Below, piece after piece: positions 24,905 to 33,841 of a stretch of 64,000 nt of DNA; the first letter of the stretch is position 1; every line of letters starts with the position of its first letter. The stretch is taken from contig NZ_JAKTNT010000010.1 in NCBI RefSeq assembly GCF_022760925.1, forward strand, positions 23,738-87,737, read 5' to 3'. The notes beneath the pieces were generated by a model. That model saw nothing but the letters and a program-made list of their open reading frames with translations. It was not told where the DNA came from and searched no databases. The translations under genes were made by a program, and so were the position numbers. This DNA is from Thermus hydrothermalis. GTDB lineage: Bacteria; Deinococcota; Deinococci; Deinococcales; Thermaceae.

Positions 24905-26167
24905 CTAGTAGTAGGCGGCGGGGTCCACGAAGCGGGTTTCGCTTCCCACCCGGACCGCCACGCGGAACTCCAGCTCCTCGGGGCGGATGAGGAGGCCGCC
25001 CCCCGTGTACCCGAGAAGCTGGCCCCGTTCCACCTTCTGCCCCTCCTGGACCAGGGGCTCTTGCAGGTTGGTGTAGACGGTGGAGAGGGTTTCCGTGTGC
25101 ACCAGCATCACCGTGTAGCCCAGGTTGGGGAGGTAGAGGATGCCCGCCACGTACCCCTCGGCGGCGGCCTGGACCGGGCTTCCCGGGGCGGGCCCCTGGA
25201 TGACCTGGAAGGGGCCCTCCTGGCCGTAGGGCACCAGGACCCGCCCCCCGGGCACGGGGAAGGCCAGGCGGCCCACCTGGGCGGGGAGGGGTGGGGGGGG
25301 CACCACCACCTGGGGACGCAGGGCGGCCTGGCGGCGGGCGGCCTCCTCCCTCCTTCGCGCCTCCTCTTGCCGCCTTCGCTCCTCTTCTTGCCGCTTAAGC
25401 TCCAAAAGCCTTGCCCTTTCCGCCAGGACCCGGGCCTGGAGGGCGGCGAGCTCCGCCTGGAGGCGTTGCCTTTCCTGGAGGGTGTCCCGCAGGAGGGCCC
25501 TTTTCCCCTCCTCTTCCCTGCGCAAGGCGGCTAAGGTGGCCTCGAGGCCCCGCCTCTCCCGCTCCAGGGCGGCTTGGGTTTCCGCCAGGGACCGCTCCTT
25601 CTGGGAAAGGTCGGCGAGGAGGAGGCTTAGCCGCTCCCTTTCCTCCCTTAGGGCCTTCAAGGTGGCCTGGAACGCGCGCACCAAGGCGGCGTCCTGCCGG
25701 GAGAGGTAGCCCACCCAGCGGGCCCTCACCGCCAGGTCGGCGAAGGACTGGGCCCTGAGGAGGGGCAGGTAGCGCCCGGCCCTTTCCCGGTGGAGGCTTC
25801 GCATGAGGGCTTGGAGCCTGGCCTTGAGGTTTTCCAGGTCCTTCTCCAGCTTGGCGATGCGCCCTTCGGTTTCCCGCACCGCCTCCTGGAGCCTCCCGAT
25901 CTCCTGGCGTAGCCGGGCACGCTCGCCCTCCAGGCGGGCGATTTCCCCTTCCAGGCGGGCCTTTTCCTGGAGGAGGTCTTTCACCCGCTGGGAGAGGCGG
26001 CTAAGCTCCCGGTTGAGGGCCTGGATGCGTCTTGCCGCCTCCTCTTCCAGGGCCCGGGCCCGGGCGGTCTGGGCCTCGAGGCGGCGCACCGCCTCCTCCT
26101 GGGCCTTGAGGTCCTGGGCGAGCCCTAGGAGGGAGAGGGCCAGGAGAAGAAGGGGCCAAAGCCGCAC
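24905..26167 (-). CDS. EnvC-like coiled-coil protein with degenerate M23/LytM domain
   Basis: A 420-residue protein: signal peptide (1-17), long coiled coils (about 18-270, rich in Glu/Arg/Leu), a Pro linker, then a LytM-like domain (about 300-420). The catalytic His/Asp set of active M23 peptidases is not visible: the HxH position reads LEFRVAV and only VMLVHTETLSTVYTNL retains a His. EnvC proteins are likewise inactive and activate amidases downstream of FtsEX. It starts 2 bases after the ftsX stop, which supports this role. The start is GTG 26167. Confidence 0.85.
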   Translation of the reverse strand: MRLWPLLLLALSLLGLAQDLKAQEEAVRRLEAQTARARALEEEAARRIQALNRELSRLSQRVKDLLQEKARLEGEIARLEGERARLRQEIGRLQEAVRETEGRIAKLEKDLENLKARLQALMRSLHRERAGRYLPLLRAQSFADLAVRARWVGYLSRQDAALVRAFQATLKALREERERLSLLLADLSQKERSLAETQAALERERRGLEATLAALRREEEGKRALLRDTLQERQRLQAELAALQARVLAERARLLELKRQEEERRRQEEARRREEAARRQAALRPQVVVPPPPLPAQVGRLAFPVPGGRVLVPYGQEGPFQVIQGPAPGSPVQAAAEGYVAGILYLPNLGYTVMLVHTETLSTVYTNLQEPLVQEGQKVERGQLLGYTGGGLLIRPEELEFRVAVRVGSETRFVDPAAYY

Positions 26168-26168
26168 T

Positions 26169-27023
26169 CTAGACCTCCTTCAGGTAAGCCCGGCTCGCCA
26201 TGTAGGCTCCGCCCGCCCCCAAAACCCCGGCCAGGAGCAAAACCCCAAGCCCGGTGCGCAGGAGGTCCCCCGGGCTTAGGACCGGCACGAAGGGGAGAAG
26301 CCCCTGGACCGCCTGGGCCAGGCCCCGGTAGAGAAGCCCCCCCAACACCAGGGCCAAGGCCCCTGCCCCCAGGGTGAGGAGAAGCCCCTCCACCACGAAA
26401 GGCCCCTGGATGAAGCGCCGGGTGGCCCCCACCAGGAGCATGATGGAAAGGGCTTCCTTGCGGCTTTCCACCGAAAGCCGGATGGCCCCCATGACGCTGA
26501 AGAAGGTGTTGAGGAGGAGAAGCCCCACCAAAACCCCCATGGCGAGGCGGCTTCCCGCGAGCACCTGCACCAGGCGCTCCGTGAGCTCGCCCCCGTACTC
26601 CACCTCCTCCACGCCGGGGAGGTTCTTCAGGCGCTCCGCCACCTTGCGCACCTCCTCGGGGTCCTTGAGCCGCAGGCGCAGGGTGTCGGGGAGGGGGTTT
26701 TCCACCAGGTCCTTGGCCTCCGCCAGGTAGGGGTAGTCCAGGACCAGCTGGGCCAGGGCCTCCTCCTTGGTCTGCAGGCGGACTTCCCCCACCTCGGGCC
26801 AGACCTGGATTGCGCTAAGGATGGCTTCTAGGTTGGCCTCGGGTTTCAGGAAGGCCGCCACCTCTAAATCCCTTTCCAGGGTTTCCACCACCCGCTCCAG
26901 GTTCCAAAGGAGAAGCCCGAGAAAGTAGAGGAGGGCAAAGGACACGAGCGCCGTGAAGAAGGTGGCGAGGCTTGCCGTGGGGTGGCGGAGGATCTGCCTT
27001 AGGCCCTGGCGGAAGGCGTACAC
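26169..27023 (-). CDS. ftsX: Cell-division membrane protein FtsX
   Basis: A 284-residue permease-like protein with four membrane segments (about 22-44, 160-185, 205-235, 250-275). An extracellular domain between the first two carries VAAFLKPEANLEAILSAIQ and NPLPDTLRLRLKDPEEV, typical of FtsX. It transmits FtsE ATP hydrolysis to periplasmic EnvC-like activators. GTG 27023 has a TAAGAT -10 box 7 bases upstream. It is encoded with the EnvC-like gene and opposite to ftsE. Confidence 0.9.
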   Translation of the reverse strand: MYAFRQGLRQILRHPTASLATFFTALVSFALLYFLGLLLWNLERVVETLERDLEVAAFLKPEANLEAILSAIQVWPEVGEVRLQTKEEALAQLVLDYPYLAEAKDLVENPLPDTLRLRLKDPEEVRKVAERLKNLPGVEEVEYGGELTERLVQVLAGSRLAMGVLVGLLLLNTFFSVMGAIRLSVESRKEALSIMLLVGATRRFIQGPFVVEGLLLTLGAGALALVLGGLLYRGLAQAVQGLLPFVPVLSPGDLLRTGLGVLLLAGVLGAGGAYMASRAYLKEV

Positions 27024-27070
27024 GCCCTACATCTTACGCAGGGCCTTGGGGCTTGCGGATGAGATGGCCT

Positions 27071-27556
27071 TTAACGCAGGTGCTCCCGCAGGTAGGCCAA
27101 GACGGTGTCCGCATCCTTAAAGGGGTTTACCCCCCGCCAGATCTTTTCCACGCGTCCTTCGGGGTTCAGGAGGAAAGTATCCCGGCTGTAGAAGCCGAAG
27201 AGGCTCCGCACCCCGTAGGCCCGGGCGAGCCGGCCTTGGGGGTCGGGGATCATGCCGCCTTTCAAGGAGAGTTTCTCTATAAAATCGCACTGCTCGTTGG
27301 CGGGATCGTGGCTTACGCCGTAGACCCGCACGCCGAGGTTTCGGAACTCCTCATAGAGCTCGCTATAACGCTTGGCCTGGGCGGTGCATCCGGGGCTTTT
27401 GGCCTTGGGGTAGAACCAGAGGACCACGTAGCTTCCCCGGAAGTCCACGGGGCGGCCGTAGCTGTCCTGGGCTTCTAGGATGGGGGCTTTATCCCCAGGG
27501 GCGAGGGCTTGCGCCCGGAGGAAGCCTAGAAGGAGGAGGAAGGCGAGGGCGCGCAT
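27071..27556 (-). CDS. Exported peroxiredoxin (AhpC/TSA, Bcp-like)
   Basis: A 161-residue protein with a signal peptide (1-16, ending LRAQA) and a thioredoxin-fold core. The peroxidatic Cys lies in PKAKSPGCTAQAKRY (about residue 58). The resolving Cys at +5 of PrxQ is missing, but ANEQCDFIEKL offers another Cys. It probably protects the periplasm against peroxides. It is monocistronic between ftsX and a divergent small gene. Confidence 0.88.
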   Translation of the reverse strand: MRALAFLLLLGFLRAQALAPGDKAPILEAQDSYGRPVDFRGSYVVLWFYPKAKSPGCTAQAKRYSELYEEFRNLGVRVYGVSHDPANEQCDFIEKLSLKGGMIPDPQGRLARAYGVRSLFGFYSRDTFLLNPEGRVEKIWRGVNPFKDADTVLAYLREHLR

Positions 27557-27659
27557 ACTCTTAGCGTAAGGGTGACGTTTGAAAGAAATGGTGGCCTGGC
27601 CTCCAAGGAAAGGGAGCCTCCGCCTTTTCTGCCAAGGCCAGGGCTGCTAGGCTTGGGCT

Positions 27660-27908
27660 ATGAAACCCTTCCTTCTGGGCCTAGCCCTGGGAGGGCTTCT
27701 GGGGGCGGGGATGGCCTTCCTGGCCCGTCCTGGAGAGGCGGCGCCGGTGCAGTTCGCCTTGCCGCCTGCCCAAGGGGAGGGGGTTTGCGAGCCCCAGGTC
27801 TACCTCTTCCTAAACGGGCAGTTTTTCCGCATGCTTCCCGTCCCGGGTGGCGAGCCCCAGGAGCTTTTCCCGGTGGAGCCCGTGCCCAACCCCTTTGGCG
27901 GCTCCTAG
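27660..27908 (+). CDS. Small secreted or membrane-anchored hypothetical protein
   Basis: An 82-residue protein with an N-terminal hydrophobic segment ([20 protein letters not shown], residues 3-22) and a short Pro-rich exported tail with one Cys. TAGGCT lies 6 bases before the ATG, the leaderless pattern, supporting a real gene. No family is recognised. It is convergent with the VWA gene, overlapping by 4 bases. Confidence 0.6.
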   Translation: MKPFLLGLALGGLLGAGMAFLARPGEAAPVQFALPPAQGEGVCEPQVYLFLNGQFFRMLPVPGGEPQELFPVEPVPNPFGGS

Positions 27909-28837
27909 GCGGGGGAGAGGTAGCGCCTTAGCCCCACCCCCAGAAGGGCGAACACCCCGCCCAGGAGGGCGAAGAGGCCTGTGGCCTCCTCCTTGGCCAC
28001 CTCCAGGCGCATCCCTTGGGCCAGGCGGCGGTAGAGCTCAGCAAGCTCCCCTTCCGAGCGGATGAGGTGGTGCTCCCCGCCCGTCATCTCGGCGATGGCC
28101 CAAAGGAGCTCCTCGTCCACCTCGTAGGCCCCCGGGAAGAAGCCGAAGCCCATGACCGGGTCCTCGGGCCCCGGGGTCCAGCCCGGCACCCCCACGCCCA
28201 CGGCGTGGACCTTCACGCCCATCCTGGCCGCTTCCGCGGCCGCCTCCAAGGGGTCCATGCCCGTGCGGTTCCGCCCGTCGGTGAGGAGGAGGATCTCCCC
28301 CTTCCCCCCCGCCTGGCGGATCTGGGCTAGGGCCTCCACGATCCCCTCCCCGATGGCGGTGGAGCGGCCGAACTCCAGGCTATTCAGGCTGTCCAGGAGC
28401 CTTTTGCGGTCCGGGGTGGGGGGGTGGACGGTCTGGGCGGAGCCGCTAAAGGCCACGAGGCCGATGCGGAGCCCTTTGGGGGCCTCCTCGAGGAAGGTGC
28501 GGGCCGCTTCCTTGGCGGCCTCGAGGCGGTTCGGCTTCAGGTCCGTGGCCATCATGCTCCGGCTCACGTCCACCACCAGGATCACCACGTTCTCGCTCGT
28601 CCGCCCTAGGAGGGGCAAGACGGGGCGGCTTGCGGCGAGGGCCAGGAGGAAAAGCCCCAGGGCGAAGAGGGCCGTGGGGAGCCAGGGCAGGGGCCCCTTG
28701 GCCTCCCGGGCCGCCTCCTGGAGGAGGGATGCCAGGGGGTGGGGCAGGGTGGCCTTGGGCCTTCCCCGCCAAAGCCCCAGGAGGAGGAAGGCGAGGAGGA
28801 GAAGGAGGCTTAAGGCCTCCGGGGCCAAGAGGCTCAC
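27905..28837 (-). CDS. VWA-domain membrane protein (BatA/BatB-like), last gene of the operon
   Basis: A 310-residue protein: N-terminal membrane segment, a second near residues 55-75, a von Willebrand A domain (about 85-260) with a complete MIDAS (DVSRSM, then Thr and Asp in LLLTDGRNRTG), and a C-terminal membrane helix. Proteins of this type sit with MoxR ATPases in aerotolerance-type operons. GTG 28837 was chosen because GGAGGT is correctly spaced; GTG 28843 is the alternative. It overlaps the preceding VWA gene. Confidence 0.82.
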   Translation of the reverse strand: MSLLAPEALSLLLLLAFLLLGLWRGRPKATLPHPLASLLQEAAREAKGPLPWLPTALFALGLFLLALAASRPVLPLLGRTSENVVILVVDVSRSMMATDLKPNRLEAAKEAARTFLEEAPKGLRIGLVAFSGSAQTVHPPTPDRKRLLDSLNSLEFGRSTAIGEGIVEALAQIRQAGGKGEILLLTDGRNRTGMDPLEAAAEAARMGVKVHAVGVGVPGWTPGPEDPVMGFGFFPGAYEVDEELLWAIAEMTGGEHHLIRSEGELAELYRRLAQGMRLEVAKEEATGLFALLGGVFALLGVGLRRYLSPA

Positions 28838-29754
28838 GGCCACCTCCCTTCCCGGGCCAGGGCCAGGTAGGCCCCAAACCCGAGGAGCAGAAACCCCGCC
28901 ACCGCTAGGGCCTGGGTGAGCTCCTGGGGGCGGTTTTTCCAGACGTAGTGGGGCTTAAGCGCCTGGTAGAGGGGGCGGAAGTCCTCCGCGAGCACCCCAC
29001 CCCCCGTGGCCTGGGCCAGGCGGAGGAGGGTGCCTGGGTCCGTGGGCACGAAGTAAAGCCCCTCCCCGATGCGGCTCACCGCCCCCCGGGGGTCCCCCAG
29101 GGGCCGGACGAAGACGGGAACCTGGGCGCGGGCGAGCGCCGCCGCCACCTCCAAGGGGTCTTTGCCGGCGTTGGCCGCCCCGTCGGAAAGGAGGAGGATG
29201 GCGGCGGGGGGCCTCGCCTCCGGGAGGTCCCGTTCGGGGCCCTCTGGGCGGAGGACCCGCCTGGCCTGTTCCAGCCCCTGGCCCAAGGGGCTTACACCCC
29301 CCGGCTTCAGGCCCGAGAGGGCTTCCAGGAGGGCTTGGCGGTCGGTGGCGGGGGCGAGGACCAAGACCGCCTGGGGGCCAAAGCTCACGAGGCCCACCTT
29401 CACCGAGGGGTCCAGCCCCTTGAGGAAGGCTTGGGCCAGGGCCTTGGCCTTCTCCAGGCGGCTTGGGTTTTCGTCGTCGGCGGCCATGGAGTGGCTTGTG
29501 TCCACCACCACCACGGCCTGGGTGAGGTTTTCCCGCCAGGGAAGGGTGGCCTCGGGCCGGCCTGCGGCGAGGAGGAGGAAGAGGGGCGCAAGGAGGTAGG
29601 GGAGGGGGATGGGCTTGGGCCTGGGGGCGAAGGGGGGGTCCAGGGCGGTTTCTAGCCGCCTTTTCCCCCCTTCCGCCAGGAGGAAGAGGAGGAGGCCCGC
29701 CACCCCCAGGAGGAAGGCCCCTAGGAGAAGGGTTTCTGGGCTCTTGAAGGCCAC
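28834..29754 (-). CDS. VWA-domain membrane protein (BatA/BatB-like)
   Basis: A 306-residue protein: two N-terminal membrane segments (about 8-26, 50-65), VWA domain (about 75-255) with MIDAS motif DTSHSM and LLLSDGAANAG, and a C-terminal membrane helix (about 280-300). It is the third gene of moxR-DUF58-VWA-VWA. GTG 29754 is preceded by AAGGAGG with good spacing and overlaps the DUF58 gene by 34 bases. Confidence 0.82.
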   Translation of the reverse strand: MAFKSPETLLLGAFLLGVAGLLLFLLAEGGKRRLETALDPPFAPRPKPIPLPYLLAPLFLLLAAGRPEATLPWRENLTQAVVVVDTSHSMAADDENPSRLEKAKALAQAFLKGLDPSVKVGLVSFGPQAVLVLAPATDRQALLEALSGLKPGGVSPLGQGLEQARRVLRPEGPERDLPEARPPAAILLLSDGAANAGKDPLEVAAALARAQVPVFVRPLGDPRGAVSRIGEGLYFVPTDPGTLLRLAQATGGGVLAEDFRPLYQALKPHYVWKNRPQELTQALAVAGFLLLGFGAYLALAREGRWP

Positions 29755-30599
29755 CTGCGCCTCCTTTCCACGAAGCGGAGCAGGAGGGGGAGGAGGTCCA
29801 TCTCCGTGGAGGCCAGGAGGAGGTCCGCCCCCGCCTTCCCGATCTCCCGGATCCGGTGCGCCCTTAGGGCCTCCGCCCGCTTCCGGTAGGCCTCCCGCAC
29901 CCGGGGGTCAAAGGCGTTCACCTCCACCTCCAGGCCCCTTTCCGGGTCGCGGAAGCGCCAGACCCCGCCTTCGGGCAGGGCCCGCTCCAGGGGGTCCTCC
30001 ACCAGGACCGCCACCGCATCGTGCCGGGCGGCGAGGCGGGCCAGGGCCTCGGCGAAGGGGTCCAGGAAGTCCGAGAGGACGAAGACCAGGCTCCGCCGCC
30101 GGGCCACCCGCCCGAGGAGGTCAAGCCCTTCAGCCAGGGGCCTGGCGGGGCCCTCCTTCTGCGCCTCCTGCGCCAGGAGGAGGGCCTGGGCCTTGCCACC
30201 CCTGGGGGGGAGGAGGCCAGAGGGGAGGACCGCCCCCACCCGGTTCCCGTGCCTTAGGGCGATGTAGGCCACGCTCAGGGCGAGCTCCAGGGCCAGGGCG
30301 TACTTCTCCCGCCTTCGGGAGCCAAAGCGCATGGAGGGGCTCCCGTCCAGGAGGAGCCAGAGGGTGAGCTCCTTCTCTTCCCGGAAGCGGCGCACGTGAA
30401 GCTCCCCCGTGCGGGCGGTGGCGGGCCAGTCTATGCGCTCCGCCTCGTCCCCAGGGTTATAGGGGGCGATCTCGGCGAGCTCCAGGCTCTTGCCGTAGAA
30501 CACCCCCCGGTAGTCCCCGAAGAGGAGGCCATCCAGGGGACGCACCACCTTAAGCTCCAGGCGGGCTAGGAGCGCTTCGGGCGTCTCCATAAGGGTCAT
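29721..30599 (-). CDS. DUF58 protein (MoxR-operon partner)
   Basis: A 292-residue protein. The DUF58 core shows IAPYNPGDEAERIDWPATARTGELHVRRFREEKE (about 48-81) followed by a VWA-like stretch LLLDGSPSMRFG. This partner of MoxR ATPases is usual in operons for envelope or respiratory-complex maturation. The start is uncertain: ATG 30599 or 30590, both inside the moxR 3' end. It continues into the VWA genes. Confidence 0.82.
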   Translation of the reverse strand: MTLMETPEALLARLELKVVRPLDGLLFGDYRGVFYGKSLELAEIAPYNPGDEAERIDWPATARTGELHVRRFREEKELTLWLLLDGSPSMRFGSRRREKYALALELALSVAYIALRHGNRVGAVLPSGLLPPRGGKAQALLLAQEAQKEGPARPLAEGLDLLGRVARRRSLVFVLSDFLDPFAEALARLAARHDAVAVLVEDPLERALPEGGVWRFRDPERGLEVEVNAFDPRVREAYRKRAEALRAHRIREIGKAGADLLLASTEMDLLPLLLRFVERRRRWPSRAQKPFS

Positions 30600-31587
30600 G
30601 CAGGGGCACGAAGGGGGCGGGGAGGCGCTCCAAGATGCCCCGGAGCACCGCCTCCGCCGTGATGCCTTCCGCCAGGGCCTGGTAGGAGAGGACGAGGCGG
30701 TGGCGGAGGGCGTCCAGGTAGAGGTCGCGCACGTCCTCGGGGAGGGCGTGGGCCCGGCCCCGCACCAGGGCCAAGGCCTTGGCCCCCTGGACCAGGGCCA
30801 AGGAGGCCCGGGGGCTTGCCCCAAAGGCCACGTAGGGCTTGAGCTCCTTTAGCCCCGCCCCTTCCAGGTTCCGGGTGGCCTGGACCAGGGCCACGGCGTG
30901 CTCCGCCACCTTGGGGTGGACGTAGACCCGGTCGGCCAGGCGGGAGAGTTCTAAAAGCTCCTCCAGGGAGAGCACCTTCTCCACCCGGATCTCCTCCCCC
31001 GTGGTCATGCGGCGGACGATCTCCAACTCCTCGTGGAAGGCGGGGTAGTCCACCACCACCTTGAGGAGGAAGCGGTCCAGCTGGGCCTCGGGCAGGGGGT
31101 AGGTGCCCTCGCTCTCAATGGGGTTTTGCGTGGCCAGGACGAGGAAGGGCTTGGGCAGGGGGTAGGTTTCCTTCCCCAGGGTTACCTGGCGCTCCTGCAT
31201 GGCCTCGAGGAGGGCCGACTGCACCTTGGCCGGGGCCCGGTTGATCTCGTCCGCCAGGAGGAGGTGGGCGAAGATGGGCCCGAGCTCCGTGCGGAACTCC
31301 CCCTCCTTGGGGTTGTAGATGCGGGTCCCGAGGAGGTCCGCCGGCACCAGGTCCGGGGTGAACTGGATGCGCTTGAAGCTCCCCCCCAGGGCCTCCGCCA
31401 GGGTCCGCACCGCCAGGGTCTTGGCCAGGCCGGGCACCCCCTCAATGAGGAGGTGGCCCCGGGCCAAAAGGGCCACCAGCATCCTCTCCAGGAGGTGGTC
31501 CTGGCCCACGATGACCCGCTTGACCTCTTTGAGGAGCCGCCTAAGCTTCTCCCCGGCCTCTATGAAAGGCTCTTCCTCCCAGGGCAT
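30550..31587 (-). CDS. MoxR-type AAA+ ATPase
   Basis: A 345-residue ATPase: Walker A GVPGLAKT (about 47-54), Walker B LLLADEINRAPAKVQSALLEAM, sensor 1 LATQNPIESEGTYPLPEAQLDRF. MoxR chaperones work with VWA proteins, encoded directly downstream. It is the first gene of the operon. A -10 box TATACT lies at 31612-31617 and GGAGGGAGGGGG precedes ATG 31587. Confidence 0.93.
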   Translation of the reverse strand: MPWEEEPFIEAGEKLRRLLKEVKRVIVGQDHLLERMLVALLARGHLLIEGVPGLAKTLAVRTLAEALGGSFKRIQFTPDLVPADLLGTRIYNPKEGEFRTELGPIFAHLLLADEINRAPAKVQSALLEAMQERQVTLGKETYPLPKPFLVLATQNPIESEGTYPLPEAQLDRFLLKVVVDYPAFHEELEIVRRMTTGEEIRVEKVLSLEELLELSRLADRVYVHPKVAEHAVALVQATRNLEGAGLKELKPYVAFGASPRASLALVQGAKALALVRGRAHALPEDVRDLYLDALRHRLVLSYQALAEGITAEAVLRGILERLPAPFVPLHDPYGDARSAPSPPGA

Positions 31588-31611
31588 GCCCCCTCCCTCC
31601 GCTTTGCCGGG

Positions 31612-31617
31612 AGTATA
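31612..31617 (-). promoter_or_regulatory. -10 box of the moxR operon
   Basis: TATACT on the - strand within GGGCTATACTCCC, 24 bases before the moxR ATG, in the gap after the ADH gene. Confidence 0.5.
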
Positions 31618-31644
31618 GCCCTAGCTCCCTGGGGCCATCCCCGC

Positions 31645-32739
31645 CTAGGGCACATTTGGCCGGAAGAGGGCCTTGCCCCGGGCGGAAAGGGCCTCCTTCC
31701 AGGCGGGAAGGGGGTAGACCCCGCCGATCAGGGCCTCCAGGCCTCCAAGCTCGGGGAGGAGGCTCACCGCCTCCGCGAACTCCTCCCGGGTGTAGGTGTA
31801 GCTCCCCACAAGGCCCACCTCCTTGAACCAGAAGGGGGAAAGGTCCACGGGCTCAAGCCCTGGGGCGCCCAGAAGGAGGACCCTACCCCCTTCCTCCGCC
31901 AGGGCGAGGGCCTCCCGGAAGCCCCGGCCGCTTCCCGAGGCCTCTATCACCCCTGGGTACCCGCCCCTGTGGCCCGTGAAGAGGAGGTAGCGGTAGCGCC
32001 GGCTTCTCGCCCCTTGGGCCTCCTTGGCGCTTGCGAAGACCTCGTCCGCCCCGAAGGCCTTCGCCCTTTCCGCCTGGTGGGGGTACTTGGCCACGGCCAG
32101 GACCCTTCCCCCATAGCCCAAGGCCCTGAGGAGGCGCACGGCGAGAAGGCCCAGGGTGCCCATCCCCAAGACAAGGACCTCCCCGGGCCATGGCCTGAGC
32201 TTCTTGAGGCCCCTCAGCACCACGGCCAAGGGCTCCGCGAGCACCGCCCGCTCCTCCGGGACCCCGTCCGGGATGGGGTAGAGCCGCTCGGGCCGGGCCA
32301 GGACCCACTCCCCCCACCCCCCGGGGAGGTCCCGGTTGTAGCCCAGCATCCCCGGGGCCAAAGCCCCCTCCGCCACGTTCTCGCAGAGGCCTTCCTCTCC
32401 CCCCTGGCACCTCCGGCAGGGGGGAAGCCCCCGGTCAGCGCAGGCCAGGAGGGGGTTCACCGCCACCAGGTTCCCTTCCACCTCCCCCAGGATCTCGTGG
32501 CCCAGGACGGCGGGGAAGGAGAAGAAGGGGCTTATGGAGGGGGGGCTTTTGCCGTAGAGGAGGGCGAGGTCCGAGCCGCAGACCCCGCTTAGCCGGACCC
32601 TCACCCGCACGAAGCCCTCCCGTTCGGGCAGGGGGACTTCCGCGAGGGCCAGGGGAAGGAGCCCCTTGGGGAAGCGTTTTCCCAGGACCCGGGCCCCGAG
32701 GAAGCGGGGGAGGGAGGGGGTATAGAGGAGGGCCTTCAT
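31645..32739 (-). CDS. Zinc-dependent medium-chain alcohol/polyol dehydrogenase-like protein
   Basis: A 364-residue MDR protein. The catalytic zinc site is GVCGSDLAL and GHEILGEVEGN; structural zinc Cys residues lie in CADRGLPPCRRCQGGEEGLC (about 105-124). The Rossmann motif is GMGTLGLLAVRLL (about 195-207). The substrate is unknown. It overlaps the aldolase-like gene by 4 bases, suggesting joint sugar or aldehyde metabolism. Confidence 0.85.
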   Translation of the reverse strand: MKALLYTPSLPRFLGARVLGKRFPKGLLPLALAEVPLPEREGFVRVRVRLSGVCGSDLALLYGKSPPSISPFFSFPAVLGHEILGEVEGNLVAVNPLLACADRGLPPCRRCQGGEEGLCENVAEGALAPGMLGYNRDLPGGWGEWVLARPERLYPIPDGVPEERAVLAEPLAVVLRGLKKLRPWPGEVLVLGMGTLGLLAVRLLRALGYGGRVLAVAKYPHQAERAKAFGADEVFASAKEAQGARSRRYRYLLFTGHRGGYPGVIEASGSGRGFREALALAEEGGRVLLLGAPGLEPVDLSPFWFKEVGLVGSYTYTREEFAEAVSLLPELGGLEALIGGVYPLPAWKEALSARGKALFRPNVP

Positions 32740-33797
32740 GACATGGGCACGGTGCGGATGAGCTTGCCCTCAATGCGCTCTAAGATCTCGTCCAGGCTCC
32801 GCCCGGTGATGGTGAGGCCGTGGTTCTTAAGCCCCACCACCGCCCGGGTGGGGTCGGGGGCTTGGCGCACCTTCTCCGCCACCGCCTGGGCCAGCTCGTA
32901 GGTGCCGCAGGGGTAGTTGAAGGGGGTGGCGGGCACCCCCTCCATCCAGGCGTGCACGTGCAGGATGGCCCCCACCCCGGGGTGTTCCCGGTAGATCATC
33001 CAGTGCTCTATGGCGTCCACGCTCACCCGCCTGGGCTCCACGTGGGGGGGGACGGAGAGGAGGATGGCGTTCCTTTCCGGATCGTAGTCCTTCACCATGA
33101 GGATGTCCCGGCCGATCTCCCTGAGGTTCGCCTTGTCCACCCCGCTCGCCGACATCCAGAAGCGCTTTTCGTCCTTGCGCACGGAGAGGTTGCCGTAGGA
33201 AAGCCCCCCGATGCCGTAGAGGCGCTTCACGTGGCGGAGGTCCTCGGGGGGGAGGATCTCCTCAATGGGGAAGGGGGCAGGGAGGAGGTCCCATTCCTTG
33301 AGCTTCTTCCCCGCCCGGTACATGCTTTCCGTGAGCGCATCCCCGTGCCAAAGCTCGGGCTCGAGGTCGGGCTCAAAGATGTTGTTGAGGACGAGGCGGC
33401 TACAGGCGATGGGCTTAAGCCTTTGGGCCACCCGCTCAAAGAAGCCTTCCCCCTCGGGCTCCTCATAGTGGCCGAGCTCCAGGGTGAGGAACTTGACCCC
33501 CTTTCCCGGCACGTAGGCCAAGAGCACATTGGAAAGGGCCCGGACCAGGTAGGGGTAGAGCTCGCGCAAGGGGTCTTCCGGGTACTCGGGCAGCTCCAAA
33601 GCGGAGGCCACGAAGGTGGCCTGGGCCTTGCGGCGGTAAGGCCTTGGGTTTTCTGGGGTGATGGCGTTGAGGACCAGGTTGGGGGCTTCCGCACCCGGGT
33701 TAAAGCGGAAGCCCTGGGCCTCCAGCGCCTTGCCCACCCCTTCCAAAAAGGCTTGGAGCCTGGGCGAGGGTTCGCCGTGGATGAGGTACTCCCACAT
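32736..33797 (-). CDS. Class II aldolase/adducin-domain protein with N-terminal extension
   Basis: A 353-residue protein. The C-terminal ~200 residues form a class II aldolase fold: GIGGLSYGNLSVR, WMSASGVDKANL and the metal-binding ILHVHAWM (His-x-His), with NHGLTITG completing the site. The N-terminal ~150 residues have no recognisable family. GGAGGCGGT precedes ATG 33797. The next gene is the ADH (ATGA overlap). The substrate is unknown. Confidence 0.8.
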   Translation of the reverse strand: MWEYLIHGEPSPRLQAFLEGVGKALEAQGFRFNPGAEAPNLVLNAITPENPRPYRRKAQATFVASALELPEYPEDPLRELYPYLVRALSNVLLAYVPGKGVKFLTLELGHYEEPEGEGFFERVAQRLKPIACSRLVLNNIFEPDLEPELWHGDALTESMYRAGKKLKEWDLLPAPFPIEEILPPEDLRHVKRLYGIGGLSYGNLSVRKDEKRFWMSASGVDKANLREIGRDILMVKDYDPERNAILLSVPPHVEPRRVSVDAIEHWMIYREHPGVGAILHVHAWMEGVPATPFNYPCGTYELAQAVAEKVRQAPDPTRAVVGLKNHGLTITGRSLDEILERIEGKLIRTVPMS

Positions 33798-33841
33798 ACC
33801 GCCTCCTTGTCTTGCCCCTAAGCCTACCCCATACTGGCCCT

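Noticed and set aside
24905..26167. Active M23 peptidase
   Set aside because: The zinc-binding His/Asp and His-x-His of catalytic LytM domains are missing, so an EnvC-like activator is the better call.
31033..32592. A 519-codon + strand frame across moxR and the ADH gene
   Set aside because: Both - strand genes have complete catalytic motifs; the + frame is low-complexity His/Gly/Pro-rich shadow sequence.
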